From ZCTH02-B3 sp036563895 (GTDB lineage: Bacteria; Bacillota; Bacilli; Paenibacillales; Paenibacillaceae), in assembly GCA_036563895.1 (NCBI GenBank), contig DATCLN010000043.1:1-27173 (forward strand): a stretch of DNA of 27,173 bases, written 5' to 3'. The notes beneath the pieces are model-generated. The model did no database searches. It was not told where the DNA came from and was given only the letters and a program-made list of their open reading frames with translations. Within the stretch, counting starts at the first letter, position 1. Each line of letters opens with the position of its first letter. The position numbers and the translations under genes were made by a program. Below are positions 22,013-27,173 of the stretch, in pieces.

Positions 22013-23143
22013 ATGAGCTATCTGGTGCTTGAGGGGATATCAAAAAAATTCCGCCATGTCGAAGTGTTGCGCGACATCCGGCTGAATGTGGAAGAAGGCG
22101 AGTTCATCTGCCTTCTCGGGCCGAGCGGTTCGGGGAAAAGCACCATTCTCCGCCTGATCGGCGGCTTCGAGACACCGGACACCGGAACGATCCAACTGGC
22201 CGGCAGGTTCATTCAGGACCTGCCGCCCAACCGGCGCGATATCGGGTTCGTGTTCCAGGATTACGCGTTGTTCCCGCACATGACCGTGGAGGAAAACGTC
22301 CGCTTCGGGCTGGTCTACCGGAAGATGAGCAAAGAGGAAATACGGGAACGAGTCCAATCCGTGCTGCAATTGGTCGGCCTGGTCGGAATGGAAAAGCGCT
22401 ATCCGCGTCAACTGTCCGGCGGCCAGCAGCAGCGCGTGGCTATTGCGCGGGCAATCGCCCTCCGTCCGACGTTGCTTCTGCTCGATGAACCGCTGTCGAA
22501 CCTGGACGCCAAACTTCGGCGGCAAATCCGGCTGGAAATGCGGCAGCTTCAGCGGGAATTGGGCATCACGACGGTCATGGTGACGCACGACCAGGAAGAA
22601 GCGATGACTATGAGCGACCGCATCGCCATCCTGCAAAACGGCATGATCCAGCAGTTCGGCACGCCGCTTGAACTGTATCGCGAACCGGTGAACTTGTTTG
22701 TCGCCGGTTTTGTCGGCGATCCGCCGATCAACTTGCAGCCCTGCAAGGTGGAAGTCGTCGACGGTCGAGCGGAATTGCCGGTCTGGGGAACCCGTTTCCG
22801 GCTGGAATCGACGGACGGCTCGTCCCTTGCGGACGGCCGCGAACTGGTGATCGGCATCCGGCCAGAAAATCTGACGATCACCGACGTGGACAAGGCCGGC
22901 GGTTCCGTCATCGCCGTCACGGTGGACGCAGTGGAACACCTGGGAGGTTCGGCGCTTGTTCACGTGCGCACGGTGGACGACAACCGATTGTGCGCCGTCG
23001 TGCACGCGCAGGCCGTGCCACCGGCGGGCAAGCGAATCGGGCTGAACATACATGCGGATGAAGCCCTTCTGTTCGACGGGAAGACGACGGACCGGCTCCC
23101 GGGACTTACCTTGAAGGAAAGCCGCCCGCCTGTCTTGGCATAA
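22013..23143 (+). CDS. ABC transporter ATP-binding protein, PotA-like
   Basis: A 376-residue ATPase that powers the PotB/PotC-like channel. Walker A is GPSGSGKST (36-44), the Q-loop Gln82 is in FQDYALFPHMT, the signature LSGGQQQR is at 134-141, Walker B LLLLDEP at 154-160, the D-loop SNLD follows and the switch His192 is in THDQEEA. The C-terminal 140 residues form a TOBE-type regulatory domain (IGIRPENLTI, VDAVEHLGG). GGAG lies upstream of the ATG at 22013. The gene is separated from the permease genes by the phosphorylase-like gene and followed after 28 bases by the PfkB kinase gene. Confidence 0.93.
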   Translation: MSYLVLEGISKKFRHVEVLRDIRLNVEEGEFICLLGPSGSGKSTILRLIGGFETPDTGTIQLAGRFIQDLPPNRRDIGFVFQDYALFPHMTVEENVRFGLVYRKMSKEEIRERVQSVLQLVGLVGMEKRYPRQLSGGQQQRVAIARAIALRPTLLLLDEPLSNLDAKLRRQIRLEMRQLQRELGITTVMVTHDQEEAMTMSDRIAILQNGMIQQFGTPLELYREPVNLFVAGFVGDPPINLQPCKVEVVDGRAELPVWGTRFRLESTDGSSLADGRELVIGIRPENLTITDVDKAGGSVIAVTVDAVEHLGGSALVHVRTVDDNRLCAVVHAQAVPPAGKRIGLNIHADEALLFDGKTTDRLPGLTLKESRPPVLA

Positions 23144-23171
23144 TCGCGGCTTTATCGGTGGGAGGGAAGTC

Positions 23172-24149
23172 ATGAAACGACCAATCATCCTTACATTCGG
23201 GAACATCGTCATGGACGGTCTGTACAGGGTCAAGTTCTTGCCGGGCCGCGACGAAAAAGTGTTCGCGACGGCTGCCGTTTGGTCGCCGGGCGGACCGGCG
23301 GTTCATTTTGCGCTAGAGGCCGCGTCACTGGGCCTGTCCTCCAGCGTGCTTGGATGGGTCGGCACGGACGCGTTTGGCCGGCAAATCGAAGAGACACTGC
23401 GGCGGCGGGGCGTATCGCCGCTATTCGAACGCGTACCCGACGTCTTGACGCCGACGGCGGTTGTCATCGTAGACCAGTCGGGCGAAAAATCCGTTATACT
23501 CTCGCCACCAATCGACAAAGACCGACTTCCGGTGGCACAGTTTCTGCTCGGCGTGGACATTTCCATGGCTAACCATCTGCACACGCATCTTTTCCGCGAG
23601 GAACTGGTGATCCGCGTGTTGGACGCTGCAAAGCGGCAAGGCGTCTCCACGTCCCTCGACATCGAGCCGTCTTCCGTGGAACGCTGGGGCACCGAAGCGG
23701 TGCGCCGGGCGCTGGCGCTCACCGACATCGCGTTCCTCAACGAGCGGGCCTTGCACATGCTCGCGCCCGACGCCGGAGGATTGGAATCCAAGTTGCTTGA
23801 CATCGCCGCCTCAGGACCGGCGACCGTCGTCTGCACGCGCTCTTCCCGCGGATCCCTTGTGTACGCGTCCGGCAAGCTGATTTCCTGTCCGGCCATTCCG
23901 GTCAAAACCAGCAATTCTCTCGGCGCGGGCGATATTTTCTCCAGCGCATTCGTCTACGCCCTCCTTTCCGGCAAACCCCCGGAACAAGCGGCCGTGACGG
24001 CGACGGCGGCTTCGGCGGTGTCAGTCAGTCGTTCGTTGAATTCCGTCTATTACCCTACGGAAGATGACATCGCCCAAATGTTGAAACAGTCACCCGTGCT
24101 CCCCTCGATCAACGAGGTGAAATTCAATGGAAGTCTATACCAACGCTAA
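23172..24149 (+). CDS. PfkB-family carbohydrate/nucleoside kinase (candidate pseudouridine kinase)
   Basis: A 325-residue kinase of the ribokinase/PfkB family. The N-terminal Gly-rich motif is SPGGPAVHFALEAASLG (38-54). The second signature reads SNSLGAGDIFSSAFVYAL, with catalytic base Asp254 and the GAGD anion hole intact, although the residues before it differ from the usual DTTGAGD. PfkB kinases phosphorylate sugars or nucleosides. Because a pseudouridine-5'-phosphate glycosidase gene lies two genes downstream, pseudouridine or a similar C-nucleoside is the likely substrate; ribose is the main alternative, since both arms could release ribose. GGAGGG precedes the ATG. The end overlaps the amidohydrolase gene by 23 bases. 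Confidence 0.87.
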   Translation: MKRPIILTFGNIVMDGLYRVKFLPGRDEKVFATAAVWSPGGPAVHFALEAASLGLSSSVLGWVGTDAFGRQIEETLRRRGVSPLFERVPDVLTPTAVVIVDQSGEKSVILSPPIDKDRLPVAQFLLGVDISMANHLHTHLFREELVIRVLDAAKRQGVSTSLDIEPSSVERWGTEAVRRALALTDIAFLNERALHMLAPDAGGLESKLLDIAASGPATVVCTRSSRGSLVYASGKLISCPAIPVKTSNSLGAGDIFSSAFVYALLSGKPPEQAAVTATAASAVSVSRSLNSVYYPTEDDIAQMLKQSPVLPSINEVKFNGSLYQR

Positions 24150-25320
24150 TGTTTTGGTCGGCGAAGAGATGGAAATGGTCCAGAATGCGACGATTGTCGT
24201 TGATCACGGACGCATCGTCGCCATCGAGCGGAACGTCCGCAGGGATGGCATCGATTTGCGCGGCGGACTGGTCATCCCGGCATTTGTTGACGCGCATACC
24301 CACATTGGTGACACGGCGGCCAAGGAGCTCGGCATCGGGATGCCGGTGGAACAGGCCGTACAGCCGCCGCACGGTTTGAAGCACCGTTTTCTGCAACAAC
24401 TCAGCGAAGAACAGCTCATCGCTTCAATCCGTCAAGGGTTGAAAGAAATGCTGATGTCCGGCATTGCCGCGTTCGGCGATTTCCGCGAAGGCGGCCTCGA
24501 CGGCGTTCGGGCGCTGAGGAAAGCAAGCGAAGGGCTGCCGATCCGCCCGGTCATTCTTGGCCGGCCGCTGGCCGACTACCGCGCAAACGAGAAACTGACG
24601 GAACGGGAACTCGAGATGGTGGCCGAAGAAGCGGACGGATTCGGCATTTCCGGCATCAACGCGTTTGACATGGATGTGTTTCGCCTGATGCGGAAGATCG
24701 CGCGGGACAAGCTCGTCGCCATCCACGTGAGCGAATCGCCGCGCGACGCGGCGATGTCAATGGAACGATACGGCAGAACGGAAATACAACGCGCGTTCGA
24801 ATTTGAGCCGGATTTGATGGTCCATCTGACCCACGCGACGGAAGAAGACATGGCCGAGCTGAAAGCGCGGGGGCAGGCGATCGCGGTCTGCCCGCGTACG
24901 AATCTGCTGCTGGGCGACGGCATTCCGCCCCTGCACGAATTCTATCGGCGCGACATCCCAATCTCGATCGGAACGGACAACATGATGTTTTCCAGTCCCG
25001 ACATGTTCCGCGAAATGGACACGGCCAGCCGCATGACGCGAGGCGCGACCCAGGACCCGGCCAGCATCGACGCGCGGTACCTGCTGCGGTCGGCGACACT
25101 CTCAGGCGCCCGGGCGCTGAAACTTGACAGCGACCTCGGCACGGTGGAAGCCGGCAAAGCGGCATCGTTCCTTGTGCTGAACGCATCGTGCCAATCGTTC
25201 GTGTACAGCCACGATATCATATCGTCGGTCGTGCACCGGTGCTCTCCTGCGGATATCTCCTGGTTCATTTGCTCCGGCGTGACGGTGATTCGCGAAGGCC
25301 GATTTATGCTGGACTTGTAA
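24127..25320 (+). CDS. Amidohydrolase-superfamily deaminase/hydrolase (ATZ/TRZ-like)
   Basis: A 397-residue metal-dependent hydrolase. Metal ligands of the amidohydrolase superfamily are visible: His57 and His59 in VDAHTHIGD, His200 in AIHVSES, a histidine in VHLTHAT (233 or 236) and Asp284 in IGTDNM. Glu203 in HVSES matches the glutamate that assists deamination in cytosine deaminase and chlorohydrolase-type enzymes. The C-terminal composite beta domain (LGTVEAGKAASFLVLN) is also present. Deamination of a nucleobase or nucleoside is the most likely reaction, in keeping with its neighbours; ring opening is possible. The ATG at 24127 has GAGGTG 8 bases upstream, lying inside the kinase gene, so the two are translationally linked. 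Confidence 0.86.
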   Translation: MEVYTNANVLVGEEMEMVQNATIVVDHGRIVAIERNVRRDGIDLRGGLVIPAFVDAHTHIGDTAAKELGIGMPVEQAVQPPHGLKHRFLQQLSEEQLIASIRQGLKEMLMSGIAAFGDFREGGLDGVRALRKASEGLPIRPVILGRPLADYRANEKLTERELEMVAEEADGFGISGINAFDMDVFRLMRKIARDKLVAIHVSESPRDAAMSMERYGRTEIQRAFEFEPDLMVHLTHATEEDMAELKARGQAIAVCPRTNLLLGDGIPPLHEFYRRDIPISIGTDNMMFSSPDMFREMDTASRMTRGATQDPASIDARYLLRSATLSGARALKLDSDLGTVEAGKAASFLVLNASCQSFVYSHDIISSVVHRCSPADISWFICSGVTVIREGRFMLDL

Positions 25321-25366
25321 TCAAGGCAGTTCTCGACACGACATCCGATATCCGACATTGCAGGTG

Positions 25367-26272
25367 ATGATCTTGCGATACTCGGCGGAAGTGCGAAACG
25401 CGATGGACGCCGGCAAGGCGATTGTCGCCGTGGAATCGACGATCTTGACACACGGACTTTCCCATCCGCACGCCCTTGAACTTGCATACAGCGTCGACGA
25501 GGCGATTCGCGCGCGCGGCGCGGTGCCTGCGTTTCTAGCCATGGTGGAAGGCGAGCTGCGCATCGGTCTCGACCGCAGCGAAATGGAATGGCTGGCCGCT
25601 GCCGAAGGACGCGTGAAATTGTCGATGGCCGATCTCGGCGTGTGCAGCGCTCGGCGCCAGTCGGGGGGAACAACGGCCGCCGCAGCGGTCTGGATGGCCG
25701 CGCGCGCGGGCATCCGCGTGGCACTGGCCGGAGGCCTCGGCGGCGTGCACCGCGATGTGCTTGAAACGTGGGACATTTCCGGAGATTTGAACGCGCTCGC
25801 TTCATCGGGCGTCCTGTTGGTTTGCGGTGGCATCAAGACGTTCCTCGATATCGGCAAAAGCCTCGAAGCGCTGGAGACACTCGGGGTTCCGGTGATGACG
25901 TACAGGCAGGATCACTTCCCCGGCTATTATGTGCGGGAATCGGAGTTTTCGGCCATTCGGGTCGAATCGGGCGAGGAAGCAGCGAAAATCGCGCTCAGCC
26001 ACTGGGAAATCGGCATGACTGGCGGTCTGCTTCTTGGTGTTCCGATTCCGGAGGAAGCGGCACTGCCCGCCGAACAGATCGAAGCGGTCATCCGCCGGGT
26101 ACTGGCAGATACGTCCGGAAAAGTAGAAGGCAAAAACGTCACGCCGCGTATCATTCGCGCGATCGAGCGGGAGACGAACGGCGCGACTGCGGCGGCAAAC
26201 CGGGCGCTCATCATCGCAGCCGCAGAAGTGGCCGCCGAAGCGGCCGTCGCGTTGGCTGCTGCCGGACGCTGA
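25367..26272 (+). CDS. psuG: Pseudouridine-5'-phosphate glycosidase
   Basis: A 301-residue enzyme of the PsuG/YeiN family, which reversibly splits pseudouridine 5'-phosphate into uracil and ribose 5-phosphate through a lysine Schiff base. Family motifs are VAVESTILTHGL (20-31, Glu23), VKLSMADLG (83-91, Lys84), GGLGGVHRD (122-130, His128), TWDISGDL (134-141, Asp136), GGIKTFLDIG (154-163, Lys157, the expected Schiff-base lysine) and NGATAAANRAL (Asn278). Compared with E. coli PsuG, RRDLP is replaced by MADLG and the C-terminus is Ala-rich. The ATG at 25367 has no clear ribosome-binding site; a TTG at 25373 stands 6-8 bases from AGGTG and may be the real start. It is the last gene of the operon. 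Confidence 0.9.
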   Translation: MILRYSAEVRNAMDAGKAIVAVESTILTHGLSHPHALELAYSVDEAIRARGAVPAFLAMVEGELRIGLDRSEMEWLAAAEGRVKLSMADLGVCSARRQSGGTTAAAAVWMAARAGIRVALAGGLGGVHRDVLETWDISGDLNALASSGVLLVCGGIKTFLDIGKSLEALETLGVPVMTYRQDHFPGYYVRESEFSAIRVESGEEAAKIALSHWEIGMTGGLLLGVPIPEEAALPAEQIEAVIRRVLADTSGKVEGKNVTPRIIRAIERETNGATAAANRALIIAAAEVAAEAAVALAAAGR

Positions 26273-26372
26273 CGTTTGTCCGCTCATCCCGCATTCATTC
26301 ACAATCAATCATTCATAAGTTTGATCAAAAACCTTCAAGAGACTGTCTGCAGATCCCCTTGTTGGCTTGTCT

Positions 26373-26410
26373 TCAATACTAAACCGCCGGTCCTTCGCGG
26401 ACCGGCGGTT
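26373..26410 (-). terminator. Terminator of the malic enzyme gene
   Basis: A perfect 12-base-pair stem, AACCGCCGGTCC (26382-26393) with GGACCGGCGGTT (26399-26410), closes a five-base loop. On the minus strand TTTAGTATT follows. On the plus strand the stem is not followed by a T-run, though it could also stop the psuG transcript. Confidence 0.65.
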
Positions 26411-26428
26411 CTGGTGAAGGGGAGCGAA

Positions 26429-27173
26429 TCAGCGCAGCATCGTCTGCTCTTCGGGGACTTCCCCTTTGGCGAAGCCGTGGGGGACCTTCCGCGCCACCCC
26501 GGTGGCGATGGCGGCTTCGATCACCTTTCTGCGCACCGCTTCCACCACTTTGGTGTTGAACACGCTGGGGATGATGTACTGCTCGTTCAGCTCGCTTTCG
26601 TCCACGACGGAAGCGATGGCCTGCGCGGCCGCCATTTTCATTTCCTCGTTGATTTCGGTGGCCTGGCAATCCAGCGCGCCCCGGAAGATGCCCGGGAAGC
26701 ACAGGACGTTGTTGAGCTGGTTCGGGTAATCGGAACGTCCGGTCGCCATCACCCGTACATAGGGCTGCGCGATCTCCGGCGCGATCTCGGGATTCGGGTT
26801 GGCCATCGCAAACACGATGGGGTCCTTGGCCATCTTCTTGAGATCGTCCACGGTGATCACGTTCGGGCCGGACACCCCGATGAACACGTCGGCGCCCTCC
26901 ATGGCGTCCGACAGCGTGCCAGAAATGTTGTCGGGATTGGTATGCTCGGCGTACCAGCGGTGCATCGGGTTTTCGTACGGCACGCCGCGCCGCAGAATGC
27001 CCACCGACCGCGTGGCGCCGACGATGTTGGTGACGCCGGCGTTGAGCAGCATTTTCGTGCAGGCGACGCCCGCGGCGCCCACGCCGCTGAACACCACCTT
27101 GATGTCCTGGAGCCGCTTGCCGACGATCTTGAGGGCGTTGATCAGGCCCGCCATCATGACCACGGCCGTGCCG
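26429..27173 (-). CDS. Malic enzyme, C-terminal part (gene continues beyond the window)
   Basis: This is the NAD(P)-binding portion of a malic enzyme, which oxidatively decarboxylates malate to pyruvate in the cytosol. About 248 residues are visible. The frame is open to the window edge, where GTAVVMMAGLINALK matches the usual start of the nucleotide domain. The Rossmann motif is VVFSGVGAAGVACTKMLLNA. Other signatures are FAMANPNPEI and ATGRSDYPNQLNNVLCFPGI, which are strongly conserved in the family. The C-terminus is short, without the phosphotransacetylase-like extension of large malic enzymes. The N-terminal catalytic half lies outside the window, so cofactor preference and start cannot be judged. 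Its GC-rich codon use resembles the left-hand genes rather than the adjoining nucleoside locus. Confidence 0.92.
   Translation of the reverse strand, partial: GTAVVMMAGLINALKIVGKRLQDIKVVFSGVGAAGVACTKMLLNAGVTNIVGATRSVGILRRGVPYENPMHRWYAEHTNPDNISGTLSDAMEGADVFIGVSGPNVITVDDLKKMAKDPIVFAMANPNPEIAPEIAQPYVRVMATGRSDYPNQLNNVLCFPGIFRGALDCQATEINEEMKMAAAQAIASVVDESELNEQYIIPSVFNTKVVEAVRRKVIEAAIATGVARKVPHGFAKGEVPEEQTMLR

Overview
The window looks like chromosomal DNA from a GC-rich, spore-forming Gram-positive bacterium, most likely a member of the Paenibacillaceae. Supporting markers are a YqzE-family protein, a CwlD-type amidase, a YndM/DUF2512 membrane protein, a LysM + M14 endopeptidase of the gamma-D-glutamyl-diamino acid type, a YaaH-like GH18 lipoprotein, strong GGAGG ribosome-binding sites and sigma-A type promoters. 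No rRNA, tRNA, transposase, integrase, phage gene or CRISPR array was seen.

Left part (1-14000), ordinary core-type genes. A secreted protein of unknown function converges on a small yqzE-like gene. A cell-wall amidase, a DUF2905 membrane protein, and an SPFH/band-7 protein with a ribbon-helix-helix partner follow on the plus strand. On the minus strand, a promoter at about 8600 drives a likely four-gene operon: PatB-type C-S lyase, MFS exporter, NfsA/NfrA-type nitroreductase and an FMN glutamate-synthase-like protein. A second minus-strand pair (DUF2512, GH18 lipoprotein) ends at a strong terminator just upstream of that promoter. UppP, with an unusual Gly/Pro/Ser-rich insertion, converges on a beta-hydroxyacid dehydrogenase gene. 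A LysM-M14 peptidase gene lies upstream of that dehydrogenase.

Middle (13787-14425), a 640-base gene-poor stretch. Its right half carries a cluster of short GGACAT/GTCC repeats.

Right part (14426-26272), a catabolic locus. On the minus strand lie a creatininase-family amidohydrolase, a PucR-family regulator and an EamA transporter. Divergently, an eight-gene plus-strand operon encodes a PotD-like binding lipoprotein, two permeases, a uridine-phosphorylase-like enzyme, a PotA-like ATPase, a PfkB kinase, an ATZ/TRZ-type amidohydrolase and a pseudouridine-5'-phosphate glycosidase. I infer that this locus imports and dismantles nucleosides, probably modified ones. PfkB plus PsuG would cut C-nucleosides such as pseudouridine. 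The phosphorylase-like enzyme would cut N-nucleosides. The two amidohydrolases would act on the released bases or ring products. The phosphorylase-like enzyme has lost several residues that define uridine phosphorylase, so its substrate or reaction is probably different. This locus is the best candidate in the window for an undescribed system.

The right edge (26429-27173) holds the 3' part of a malic enzyme gene on the minus strand.
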